From the NCBI RefSeq assembly GCF_006716065.1, contig NZ_VFOL01000001.1, positions 2,294,001 through 2,358,000 of the forward strand: 64,000 nt of DNA, written 5' to 3'. This document shows, in pieces, positions 7,028-15,049 of the stretch. The position numbers and the translations under genes are program-made. Source of the stretch: Salinispora arenicola. GTDB lineage: Bacteria > Actinomycetota > Actinomycetes > Mycobacteriales > Micromonosporaceae. Position 1 is the first letter of the stretch. Each line of letters begins with the position of its first letter. Below the pieces are notes generated by a model. The model had not been told where the DNA came from and made no database searches. It saw nothing but the letters and a program-made list of their open reading frames with translations.

Positions 7028-8656
7028 GTGCCGACGCACGAGGTGTTCAACCAGGTGCCACCCCTGGTCGACTACGACATGGCAGACGATCCGGCGCTGC
7101 TGTCCGGGCTGGCGCGGGAGGGCGCCGGCTGGGCCACCGCCGAGCTGCACGACCTCGGCCGGCTCGGCGGCGCCACGGCGGCGATCGAGCACGGCCGGTT
7201 GGCCAACGAGCATCCACCCGTGTTACGCAGCCACGACCGTTACGGCCATCGGGTCGACGAGGTGGAGTTCCACCCGTCGTGGCACGAGCTGATGCGGACC
7301 GCGGTGACCTACGGCCTGCACGCCGCGCCGTGGTCCGACGACCGGCCGGGCGCGCACGTCGCCCGGGCCGCGAAGTTCTACACCTGGCGGCCGGACGCCG
7401 GGCACGGCTGCCCGATCTCGATGACGTACGCGGCCGTACCGGCACTGCGGCACGCCCCGGAGCTGGCGGGACGGTACGAGCCGCTGCTGACCGCCACGAC
7501 GTACGACCCCGGGTTGCGTCCGGCGCTCGGCAAGCAGGGGCTGCTGGCGGGGATGTCCATGACCGAGAAGCAGGGCGGTTCGGACGTGCGCGCCAACACC
7601 ACCACCGCCCGGCCCGAGGCGGACGGCAGCTACCGGCTCGTCGGGCACAAGTGGTTCACCTCCGCACCGATGTGCGATGTCTTCCTGACCCTCGGTCAGG
7701 CCCCGGGCGGGCTGACCTGTTTCCTGGTGCCCCGGGTGCTGCCCGACGGCACGCGCAACCCGGTGCGGTTGATGCGGCTCAAGGACAAGCTGGGCAACCG
7801 GTCGAACGCCTCGGCGGAGGTCGAGTACGAGCACGCGGTGGCCTGGCGGGTCGGCGACGAGGGGCGCGGCGTCCGCACCATCATCGACATGGTCAATCTC
7901 ACCCGGCTCGACTGTCTGATCGGTGCCGCCGCCGGGATGCGCCAGGGGGTTGTCACCGCGGTGCACCACGCCGTGCACCGGCGGGCGTTCGGGCGTCAGC
8001 TGGTCGACCAGCCGTTGATGCGTAACGTGCTCGCCGACCTGGCGGTGGAGTCGGAGGCCGCCACCGTCCTCATGCTGCGGCTCGCCGGTGCGACGGACCG
8101 TTCCGCACGGGGTGACACCGGGGAGGCCGCGTTCAGACGGCTCGGCGTCGCGATCGGCAAGTACTGGGTCTGCAAGCGGTGGCCGGGCCACGCGGCCGAG
8201 GCCCTGGAGTGCCTGGGCGGCAACGGGTACGTGGAGGAGTCCGGCATGCCCCGGCTGTTCCGTGAGTCACCGCTGAACTCGATCTGGGAGGGCTCCGGCA
8301 ACGTGGCCGCCCTGGACGTGCTGCGCGCCCTGACCCGGGATTCGCAGGTGCTGGCCGCGTTCGAGGCGGAGGTGGACGCCGCCGCCGGTGCGGATCCCCG
8401 GCTGGACGCCGCGGTCCGGCGGCTGCGGGCGAGCCTGGCCGACCCGGCCGACGCCCAACTGCGGGCGCGGCGCCTGGTGGAGCAGCTTGCCCTCGTCCTG
8501 CAGGGGGTGCTGTTGGTGCGAGGGGGCCACCCGTCCGTCGCCGAGGCGTTCTGCGCGTCCCGGCTGGGCGGTGCGCACGGCTACGCGTACGGCACGCTGC
8601 CCGCCGGTGTCGACCTCACGACGATCATCGACCGGGCCACACCGAAGGTGGGCTGA
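7028..8656 (+). CDS. Acyl-CoA dehydrogenase, AidB-like
   Basis: This is a 542-residue FAD enzyme matching the length of E. coli AidB (541). The GTG start at 7028 has GGGAGGG 5 bases upstream, and the product begins PTHEVFNQVPPL, an AidB-type opening. Visible features are MTEKQGGSDVRAN (flavin-binding loop), HKWFTSAPMCDVFL, the RQLVDQPLMRNVLADL helix, and the AidB signature ECLGGNGYVEESGMPRLFRE with SIWEGSGN. AidB is part of the alkylation (adaptive) response and binds DNA near protected promoters, but its physiological substrate is uncertain. The gene is divergent from an OsmC gene, which fits a stress context. It ends ~20 bases from a convergent PPOX gene. Confidence 0.9.
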   Translation: MPTHEVFNQVPPLVDYDMADDPALLSGLAREGAGWATAELHDLGRLGGATAAIEHGRLANEHPPVLRSHDRYGHRVDEVEFHPSWHELMRTAVTYGLHAAPWSDDRPGAHVARAAKFYTWRPDAGHGCPISMTYAAVPALRHAPELAGRYEPLLTATTYDPGLRPALGKQGLLAGMSMTEKQGGSDVRANTTTARPEADGSYRLVGHKWFTSAPMCDVFLTLGQAPGGLTCFLVPRVLPDGTRNPVRLMRLKDKLGNRSNASAEVEYEHAVAWRVGDEGRGVRTIIDMVNLTRLDCLIGAAAGMRQGVVTAVHHAVHRRAFGRQLVDQPLMRNVLADLAVESEAATVLMLRLAGATDRSARGDTGEAAFRRLGVAIGKYWVCKRWPGHAAEALECLGGNGYVEESGMPRLFRESPLNSIWEGSGNVAALDVLRALTRDSQVLAAFEAEVDAAAGADPRLDAAVRRLRASLADPADAQLRARRLVEQLALVLQGVLLVRGGHPSVAEAFCASRLGGAHGYAYGTLPAGVDLTTIIDRATPKVG

Positions 8657-8677
8657 CCGGGCGGGTGTGGACGCGGG

Positions 8678-9289
8678 TCAGGTGTAGATGCGGCGAGCGT
8701 ACTCCGGGCCGTAGTACCGCTCCAGGTCGGGCAGGCTCTCGGTGGGCGCCTCAACCTCCTTGACCAGGCGGGCCCGGGACGGCAGCGCCTCGGGCGTCCA
8801 GGTCTGCGGGCTCCAGAGCTGCGATCGGAGGAACGCCTTCGCACAGTGGTAGAAGATCTGCTCGATCGCCACCAGGACCGCGAGGGACGGCCGATGGCCC
8901 TGCACCGTCATCGAGTCGAGGAGCGGCGCGTCGCGGACCAGCCGGGCACGGCCGTTGATCCGTAACGTGTCGGTGCGCCCGGGAACCAGGAAGATCAGCC
9001 CGACGTGTGGATTGTCCAGAATGTTGTGGAAGCCGTCGGCCCGCCTGTTGCCGGGCCGCTCCGGGATGGCGATGGTGGTGTCGTCGATCGGCCGAGCGAA
9101 GCCGGGCGGGTCACCCTTCGGTGAGACGTCGCAGGTGCCGTCCGCGCCGGCCGTGGCCAGCAGGCAGAACGGGGAGGCGGCCAGCCACTGCCGGTCCCGC
9201 TCGTGCAGGCGTGTCCGCTCCTTCGCGCTGGCGCGGGCCGTGGGTACGCCCAGTAACTCCCGCAGTTCCTCGTGAGTGGTGATGTCCAC
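8678..9289 (-). CDS. Pyridoxamine 5'-phosphate oxidase family flavoprotein
   Basis: A 203-residue split-barrel flavin protein of the MSMEG_1061 type. Key segments are SPFCLLATAGADGTCDVSPKGD near the start of the barrel (FMN phosphate contact region), the IPERPGNRRADGFHNILDNP segment, and GLIFLVPGRTDTLRINGRA. Members use FMN or coenzyme F420 for redox chemistry, but the reaction of this subfamily is not established. The GTG at 9289 is chosen because GGGAGGGG lies about 9 bases upstream; GTG at 9295 is the alternative. The much longer upstream frame overlaps the divergent DUF2231 gene and is not supported. Confidence 0.83.
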   Translation of the reverse strand: MDITTHEELRELLGVPTARASAKERTRLHERDRQWLAASPFCLLATAGADGTCDVSPKGDPPGFARPIDDTTIAIPERPGNRRADGFHNILDNPHVGLIFLVPGRTDTLRINGRARLVRDAPLLDSMTVQGHRPSLAVLVAIEQIFYHCAKAFLRSQLWSPQTWTPEALPSRARLVKEVEAPTESLPDLERYYGPEYARRIYT

Positions 9290-9448
9290 CGTCACGTGCC
9301 CCTCCCTCGTCCGTTGACCATGGCGGCGGTGCGTCAGGTCAAGCCTATGCGGCTTCGACCGGGCGAGGTTTGCCCGAGGCAGCGGTGGGTACCGCAGCCC
9401 ATCCGCCGGCAGGGACCGACCGGCAGGACCGAACAGTGGAGGCCCGGT

Positions 9449-9955
9449 ATGGAGAGCCGACTCAAGGTGCTGGGTCACCCCGTCCACCCGATGCTGGTGA
9501 TGTTTCCGGTCGCCCTGCTCGTGACCGCGGTGCTCTTCGACGTGGTGGCCACCCTGGGCGGGCCCGACTTCCTCGGTGAGGTCGCCTACTGGAACATCAC
9601 CGTCGGCCTGGCCGTTGGCCTGTTGGCCGCGGCGGCCGGGACGTTCGACCTGCTCGCCATCCCCACCGGCACCCGCGCGAAGCGGGTGGCGCTCACCCAC
9701 GCCGCCGCGAACGTGGCGATGATCCTGCTGTTCGCCGCGGTCTGGGCGGTCCGGCTCAACGCCGACTCCCGGGCCGCCGGTGGCGCGCTCATCGCGATCG
9801 AGATCGTCGCCCTGGCCATTCTCGGGGTCAGCGCGTGGCTCGGCGGAGAACTGGTCGACCGGCTCGGCGTCGGGGTCGACCGGGACGCCGACCTGGACGC
9901 GCCCAGCTCCCTGCGGCCCGCGACGAGCGCCCAGCGGATAGGAGACGTGCGATGA
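9449..9955 (+). CDS. DUF2231 domain membrane protein
   Basis: A 168-residue protein with four predicted membrane helices. It opens with VLGHPVHPMLVMFPVALL, the histidine-containing first helix that defines DUF2231. The histidines suggest heme or metal binding, but no function is established. ATG at 9449 follows a GTGGAGG site at 9436-9442. The stop codon overlaps the start of the Hsp20 gene (ATGA), so the two are translationally coupled. Confidence 0.88.
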   Translation: MESRLKVLGHPVHPMLVMFPVALLVTAVLFDVVATLGGPDFLGEVAYWNITVGLAVGLLAAAAGTFDLLAIPTGTRAKRVALTHAAANVAMILLFAAVWAVRLNADSRAAGGALIAIEIVALAILGVSAWLGGELVDRLGVGVDRDADLDAPSSLRPATSAQRIGDVR

Positions 9956-10479
9956 GAGAACCCGGCGGCGGGATCAGCCAGGGCTGGCGTGGCCAAGGGT
10001 GGGATCCGATGGGCGAGTTGCAGATGCTGCGGGCCGAACTGGGCCGGCTGGTCGGTGGCCGGTCCGACTCCAGGGATCTGCGGCTGGACGAGACCGCGGA
10101 CGGCTGGGAGGTGGTCGTCCGGCTCCCCGGGGTGGCCCCCGAGGAGGTGGCGGTCGAGTTGGACGACCGTGAGCTGTGCGTACGGGCACGGTCGGAGGCC
10201 GAGGTCAACGCCGACTACGGGATCCCCGGTGGCTCCGAGAACCGCGGTTTCGTGTACCGGGTGGACCTGCCGTCCCGGGTGGACCCGGACGCCATCGACG
10301 CGGTGATGAACCACGGTCTGCTCCGGGTCCGGTTGCCGCGGGCCACCCGACCCGCGCCCCGCACCATCACCGTCGGGCGTACCGGTGCCCGCGGCCCCGG
10401 GAGCAACGCCCCGCTGCCGGTCGACCCCGCCGTCGACCGGGAGGTGCATCACCCGAACGCCGCGCCCCACCGGCCGTAG
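9952..10479 (+). CDS. Hsp20 / alpha-crystallin family small heat shock protein
   Basis: A 175-residue small heat shock protein that holds unfolded proteins in soluble form. The alpha-crystallin domain spans about residues 40-135. DLRLDETADGWEVVVRLPGV opens the sandwich, and the late RVDLPSRVDPDAIDAVMNHG with LLRVRLPRA is the diagnostic A-x-x-x-n-G-v-L region. The start at 9952 is read from GGAGACGTGCG just upstream and overlaps the DUF2231 stop by four bases. The C-terminal tail of ~40 residues is R/P/G-rich and lacks a clear I-x-I motif. Co-translation with a membrane protein suggests a shared stress regulon. Confidence 0.9.
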   Translation: MREPGGGISQGWRGQGWDPMGELQMLRAELGRLVGGRSDSRDLRLDETADGWEVVVRLPGVAPEEVAVELDDRELCVRARSEAEVNADYGIPGGSENRGFVYRVDLPSRVDPDAIDAVMNHGLLRVRLPRATRPAPRTITVGRTGARGPGSNAPLPVDPAVDREVHHPNAAPHRP

Positions 10480-10486
10480 CGCGTCG

Positions 10487-11593
10487 ATGGTCGCCCCGCA
10501 CCTGCTCGGCCCGGTCGCCGAGCGCGTATCCGCGGTCGAACGGATCGCCGTGCTGCGGGCCAACGCGCTCGGCGACTTCATCTTCGTCCTGCCGACGCTG
10601 GAGGCGCTGCGGGCCGCGTACCCCGCCGCGGAGATCGTCCTGCTGGGCGCACCGTGGCACGCGAAGCTGTGGCGCGACCGGCCGGGTCCGGTGGACCGGG
10701 TCCTGGTGGTCCCGCCGGCTCCCGGAATCCGTCGCCCGGAGCCGGACGAGCCGGAGTCCGAGTTGGCGGACTTCCTCGCCCGCGCCCGCAGGGAACGCTT
10801 CGATCTGGCGCTGCAGGTGCACGGCGGTGGGGCCAACTCCAATCCGGTCGTGGCCGGCCTCGGCGCCCGGGTCACGGCCGGCCTGCGGGCCGAGGACGCG
10901 CCGCCGCTGGACCGCTGGCTGCGGTACGTCTACTACCAGCACGAGGTGATCCGTTACCTGGAGGTGGCGGCACTGGTGGGCGCTCCGGCGACCACCGTCA
11001 CTCCCGCCCTGGCGGTTACCGACGCCGACCGGGCCGAGGCGGCCGAGGTGCTCGGCCCGGCGGACCGGCCCCGGGTGGCCTTGCATCCGGGCGCCACCGA
11101 CACCCGCCGGCGGTGGCCGGTCGAACGCTTCGCGGCGGTCGCTCGGGAACTGCACGGGGACGGGTACGAGGTGCTGGTCACCGGCACCCCGGTCGAACAG
11201 GACGAGGTGGACCGTCTGGTGGCGGCGGCCGGGGTGCCCCTCCGGCCGCAGGTCGGCACGCTCAGCCTCGGCGGGCTGGCCGGCTGCTACGCCGGCTGCG
11301 CGGTGGTGGTCGCCAACGACACCGGGCCGCTGCACCTGGCGGCGGCGGTCGGCACCCCCACGGTCGGCGTCTACTGGGTCGGCAATTTCATCACCACGGC
11401 GAGCCCGCTGCGCGGCCGGCACCGCCCGATCTGTTCCTGGACGGTGCACTGCCCGGTCTGTGGGGTCGACTGCACCCCGGGTAGCTACCCGCACCGGCCC
11501 GGCGACGGCGAGTGCCCGCACCGCGACTCGTTCGTGGCCGACGTCCCGGTGATCGAGGTCCTCGAAGCCACCCGCGATCTGCTCGGCGGGTAG
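10487..11593 (+). CDS. Glycosyltransferase family 9 (heptosyltransferase-like)
   Basis: A 368-residue GT9 protein, the family of ADP-heptose LPS heptosyltransferases. It contains RIAVLRANALGDFIFVLPTLEALR (acceptor-side GDF motif), VALHPGATDTRRRWPVERFA, LGGLAGCYAGCAVVVANDTGPLHLAAAVGTPTV (the donor-binding NDTGPMH-type motif) and a cysteine-rich C-terminal segment. The organism has no LPS, so the acceptor is probably another cell-surface glycan. Neighbouring HldE on the opposite strand would supply ADP-heptose. Start ATG at 10487 lies only 8 bases after the Hsp20 stop but has a poor ribosome binding site, so a later start near the VSAVERIAV segment is possible. Confidence 0.85.
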   Translation: MVAPHLLGPVAERVSAVERIAVLRANALGDFIFVLPTLEALRAAYPAAEIVLLGAPWHAKLWRDRPGPVDRVLVVPPAPGIRRPEPDEPESELADFLARARRERFDLALQVHGGGANSNPVVAGLGARVTAGLRAEDAPPLDRWLRYVYYQHEVIRYLEVAALVGAPATTVTPALAVTDADRAEAAEVLGPADRPRVALHPGATDTRRRWPVERFAAVARELHGDGYEVLVTGTPVEQDEVDRLVAAAGVPLRPQVGTLSLGGLAGCYAGCAVVVANDTGPLHLAAAVGTPTVGVYWVGNFITTASPLRGRHRPICSWTVHCPVCGVDCTPGSYPHRPGDGECPHRDSFVADVPVIEVLEATRDLLGG

Positions 11594-11636
11594 GAACGGC
11601 CCGGAAGCTCTGAGGTGCGGCTGCCCGCCGCATCCG

Positions 11637-12497
11637 TCAGGCTTGTTCGAGCAGCACCTCCCATGCCTCGACCTCACGTTCGGTGACGGTGGTCGGTGAT
11701 TCCAGGTGGAACGCCCCGCTGGGCAGGACGCCGGCACCGCCGTGGCGCTCCAGTACGGCGAGTTGGGCGGCGACGTCCTCGCCCTGGTGCTTCTCCTGTA
11801 CCCGCCGCCAGAAGTCGAAGCCGCCCGCGTCCACCAGCTTCTCCCGGTCGTACAGCACACAGCCACCGATCCAGGACACCTTGTACGCCCGCCAGGAGCC
11901 CGGCGGCAGACGCAGCCGCTCCGTGACGTGGAGCAGGTTCGCGGCCGGGTGGAGCAACGCGCGTTCCCACTGCGGGGTGCCCGGGCGGATCCGCTCCGGC
12001 ACCGGAGGCCCGTTCCACTCCTCGTAGTGCCGGTGCGTCTCCGGGCGGACATCGTGCAGATACGACAGGCCGTGCACGGCGTTGCCGACGAACCCGCAGC
12101 CCAACTCCTCGATCGCGGTGACCAGCCGGTGTAGGGCTCCCGGTGCCAACCACACGTCGTCATCGAGGCAGAGCACGTAGTGGGCGGTCGAGGCGGCCAG
12201 CAGCGACGCCCGGTGCTCGGCCAGCCCACGCCGTGGCAGCCGGCGGGTCAGCAGGACCGGGTGCCCCTGGTGGCGCAGTACCCGGACCATGGTGGCCGCC
12301 GCCGGGTGCGCGTACGCCGGCTGGTGGTCGGATTGGTCGCTGACCACCACCCCGAAGTCGGGTACGCCCTCCTGGGCGGCCAGCCCGGACAGGGTGACCG
12401 CCAGTTCGGCGGGGCGGTTTCGGGTGGGGACGAGCACGTCGAGGTGCCGGTTGGCGCGGAACTCGTCGGACGTGCCGTGATCGAGGGGTCGGCTCAC
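11637..12497 (-). CDS. Glycosyltransferase family 2
   Basis: A 286-residue GT-A glycosyltransferase. It begins LDVLVPTRNRPAELAVTL, followed later by HYVLCLDDDVWLAPGALHRL, where the DDD is the metal and nucleotide-sugar-binding DxD. WIGGCVLYDREKLVDAGGFDF and EKHQGEDVAAQLAVLE form the acceptor-side and catalytic ED region. The GTG start overlaps the stop of the upstream HldE gene (GTGA, 12494-12497), so the pair is translationally coupled. This suggests the enzyme works in the same heptose or surface glycan pathway. Confidence 0.88.
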   Translation of the reverse strand: MSRPLDHGTSDEFRANRHLDVLVPTRNRPAELAVTLSGLAAQEGVPDFGVVVSDQSDHQPAYAHPAAATMVRVLRHQGHPVLLTRRLPRRGLAEHRASLLAASTAHYVLCLDDDVWLAPGALHRLVTAIEELGCGFVGNAVHGLSYLHDVRPETHRHYEEWNGPPVPERIRPGTPQWERALLHPAANLLHVTERLRLPPGSWRAYKVSWIGGCVLYDREKLVDAGGFDFWRRVQEKHQGEDVAAQLAVLERHGGAGVLPSGAFHLESPTTVTEREVEAWEVLLEQA

Positions 12498-14401
12498 GCC
12501 TGACCCGCCACCGGTGCCGTGGCGCCGTGCGCGCGGATCCGGTCGATGATCGCCGAGGTGGAACGGTCCGGCACGTACCCGAGGGTGCGTACCTGACCCC
12601 CGAGCCGGCGCACCAGGGGTGCCTCCGGCACCAGTTCCGGCGGATAGTCCCCGCCTTTGACGTAGACGTCCGGCCGTACCGCTTCGATGAGCCGGGCGGG
12701 CGAGTCCTCCTCGAAGACCACCACATGATCAACGTGGGTCAGGGCCGCCAGCAGGGCCACCCGGTCCTCGACCGGGTTCACCGGCCGGTCCGCTCCCTTG
12801 AGTCGACGGACGCTGCCGTCGGCGTTGACCGCCACGACGAGTAGGTCGCCGAGCGCACGGGCCTGCTCCAGGTAGCGAATGTGCCCCGGATGCAGGACGT
12901 CGAAGCAGCCGTTGGTGAAGACGACCGACCGGCCCGCGCGGCGGTGCGCCGCGGCGATCGTCGCCAGCTCGTCGGCGTCGACGAGGGTCGGCCAGCCTCC
13001 GTCGGCGGGGCGGTCGAGCGCGGTGAGCAGATCCTCCCGCCGGCAGACACAGGTGCCCGTGTCGGAGACGGTGATGGTGGCCGCGAGCTGGGCGAGCTGC
13101 GCGGCGATCGGTAGTGGGGCGTCGGCGGCCAACGCGAGGGTCATCGCCGCCAGATACGCGTCCCCGGCGCCTACCGTGTGGCTGGCCGGCACCGGGTTGC
13201 TGTGGCTGCGGCTGGGCTCGCCGTCCGGGCCGGCGACGACCGCGCCGTCGGTGTCCAGCGTCACCGCCACGACGTCGGCGCCGGTGTGCTGCCGTAGTTC
13301 GGCCAGGCGGGACTCGGCGAGTACCGCCCGGTCCATCCCCGAACCGGTGGCGTCCACGCTCGCCCCGAGGCCGGCGCACCCGTCGGTGGTGGCGAGGCCG
13401 GCGTCGGCGGGGTCGGTGCCGCCCCTGGTCACCTGGTCCTCGGCGGGGTAGGGCTGGTCGGTCGCTGCGGGACGGCCGGCGGCGGTGGCCAACTCGGGTT
13501 GGGGCGGGGTGGTCGGTTCGGGATGGGTGGGGGCGGTCGGTTCGGGATGGGCCGGGGTGGTCGGCCGGTGGGCGTCGGGGTGCGAGCCTCGACCGTTGCC
13601 CGGTGCGACACCCACGCTCAGCTCGGAAGGGCCGTCGGACTGTGCGTCGTCGGGGCTGTCCAGGGGCAAGCCCCGGCTGGCGCCCTGTCCTGGGGCGTGA
13701 TCGTCGGAGGGACGGGCCACGGTGCGGGCGAGCAGCCGGCTCGCCTCGGCGAAGCTCGGGGTGACCACAGTCGGGGCGAGCCCACGCCACTCGGCGAGGT
13801 CGTGCGCGTCCAACGCGACCGTCGCGTAGCGCTCCCGGTTGGCCACCAGCCACGCCCGCACCGGTGCGGATAGGGCACCCAGCGCGTAGTCACAGACCAC
13901 CAGGGTCGGTGCCGTGCCACCCGCGGCGTGCAGTTCCGCGGTGGCGCAGGCCAACGCGGTGAGCAGCCGGGTCACGCCGGCGTCGTCAGGCGGATCCTCC
14001 GGGCCACCGGAGTCCTCCCGTAGCAGGATCTGGCTGCCGGCGAGCATTCGACGCTTGACCGGCGTCGGACGGCCGGGCTGGCTGACCGTACGGTCCCACA
14101 CGTCGGCCCGGTCGAGGCAGTCGTGCAGTTCGTCACCGGCCACGTCCGCGCCGATCGGCGCGACCAGCGCAGCCCGTCCGCCGAGTGCGGCGATGTTGAC
14201 GGCGGTGTTCGCCGCACCGCCGGCGGCGGAGATCCTCCGGCGCAGGGTGAGGATCGGGGCCGGCGCCTCCCGGCAGAGTCGGTCTGATTCGGCGAACCGC
14301 CACTCGTCGAGCATCGCGTCCCCGACCACCAGAACGGGGCGTCCCAGCCAGCACTCCACCACGGCGGTGAGCCGGCGCTGTTCCGCTGCTGCTCCTGCCA
14401 T
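12494..14401 (-). CDS. hldE: Bifunctional heptose 7-phosphate kinase / heptose 1-phosphate adenylyltransferase with kinase-domain insert
   Basis: HldE phosphorylates D-glycero-D-manno-heptose 7-phosphate and then adenylylates heptose 1-phosphate to give ADP-heptose. Here the PfkB-type kinase has VLVVGDAMLDEW and SAAGGAANTAVNIAALGG near the start and the catalytic HTVGAGDAYLA at about residues 409-418. The nucleotidyltransferase domain starts at FTNGCFDVLHPGHIRYLE (about 495-512). The protein is 635 residues from ATG 14401 versus about 470-480 for typical HldE. The excess is a low-complexity P/T/D/E-rich insert at about residues 230-365, between kinase strands. A GTG at 14425 is an alternative start. 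The gene is coupled to the downstream GT2. Confidence 0.9.
   Translation of the reverse strand: MAGAAAEQRRLTAVVECWLGRPVLVVGDAMLDEWRFAESDRLCREAPAPILTLRRRISAAGGAANTAVNIAALGGRAALVAPIGADVAGDELHDCLDRADVWDRTVSQPGRPTPVKRRMLAGSQILLREDSGGPEDPPDDAGVTRLLTALACATAELHAAGGTAPTLVVCDYALGALSAPVRAWLVANRERYATVALDAHDLAEWRGLAPTVVTPSFAEASRLLARTVARPSDDHAPGQGASRGLPLDSPDDAQSDGPSELSVGVAPGNGRGSHPDAHRPTTPAHPEPTAPTHPEPTTPPQPELATAAGRPAATDQPYPAEDQVTRGGTDPADAGLATTDGCAGLGASVDATGSGMDRAVLAESRLAELRQHTGADVVAVTLDTDGAVVAGPDGEPSRSHSNPVPASHTVGAGDAYLAAMTLALAADAPLPIAAQLAQLAATITVSDTGTCVCRREDLLTALDRPADGGWPTLVDADELATIAAAHRRAGRSVVFTNGCFDVLHPGHIRYLEQARALGDLLVVAVNADGSVRRLKGADRPVNPVEDRVALLAALTHVDHVVVFEEDSPARLIEAVRPDVYVKGGDYPPELVPEAPLVRRLGGQVRTLGYVPDRSTSAIIDRIRAHGATAPVAGQA
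13511..13558. repeat. 24-bp tandem repeat inside the hldE insert
   Basis: Two copies of a 24-bp unit starting ggtcggttcggga lie at 13511-13534 and 13535-13558, with a partial third copy following. On the minus strand they encode the P.PTTP/HPEPT repeats in the middle of the inserted region. Confidence 0.85.
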
Positions 14402-14474
14402 GCCCCTCGGGATCCCCGCCGGCACGCCTGGTCAAACCCGGTCTGCCAGCTGTGGGGGAGCCGGGATCGCGGGA

Positions 14475-14984
14475 CTACTTGAGGATCAGGCGGTTCGTCT
14501 GCTCGAAGACGTCCAGGTCGGCGAGGGTCTCCGGAACGCTGGCCGACAGTGGGCTGGGCAGGTGGCCGCGGTCGAAGAAGGCGGCATCGGTGGTCTCGTC
14601 GGTGATCCGGGTGAGTTCCCCGTCCCACTGGTCCACCCGGAAGGCCGCGGTGAAGATCTGGTATGTGTGCCCGTACATGTTGGTGTGGGTGCGGTCCGGC
14701 CCGGTGTAGAGGGCGAAGGCGCTGACCCGAAGGGCGCGCAGCCCGGTTTCCTCCCGGACCTCCCGTACGGCACAGTCGGCGATCGACTCGCCCAGTTCCA
14801 TCGCCCCCGCCGGCATGGCCCAGTGCCCGTTGTCGGCGCGTTGGATCAGCAGGATCCGGCTCGCGTTGTCCTGTACCACCGCGCGGGCGCCGACGAACAT
14901 CAGCGTCCGGTCGCCGGCGAGGGCGCGCAGCTGACCGACGTATGAATCTGCCCAGGAAATGCTCACCCCGGATAATTTACGCAT
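14475..14984 (-). CDS. Nudix hydrolase
   Basis: A 169-residue Nudix protein. The Nudix box reads GAMELGESIADCAVREVREE followed by TG, and it provides the Mg-binding glutamates that hydrolyse a nucleoside diphosphate linked to another group. The opening SWADSYVGQLRALAGDRTLM is typical for an actinobacterial subgroup that is often annotated only as a Nudix protein. ATG at 14984 or GTG at 14966 can start it; the second gives VSISWADSY, which many relatives use. The substrate is unknown. It lies 65 bases from, and divergent to, the acyl-CoA synthetase gene and is followed by hldE on the same strand. Confidence 0.88.
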   Translation of the reverse strand: MRKLSGVSISWADSYVGQLRALAGDRTLMFVGARAVVQDNASRILLIQRADNGHWAMPAGAMELGESIADCAVREVREETGLRALRVSAFALYTGPDRTHTNMYGHTYQIFTAAFRVDQWDGELTRITDETTDAAFFDRGHLPSPLSASVPETLADLDVFEQTNRLILK

Positions 14985-15049
14985 CGTCGCTCAAGCAGTA
15001 TGGGGATCCGGGGGTTCCCAGATGTGACCGGCGACACTAGTTTGTTTCC

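Noticed and set aside
7223..8191. 322-codon minus-strand frame over the AidB-like gene
   Set aside because: Shadow of the acyl-CoA dehydrogenase, which has all its motifs in the other frame.
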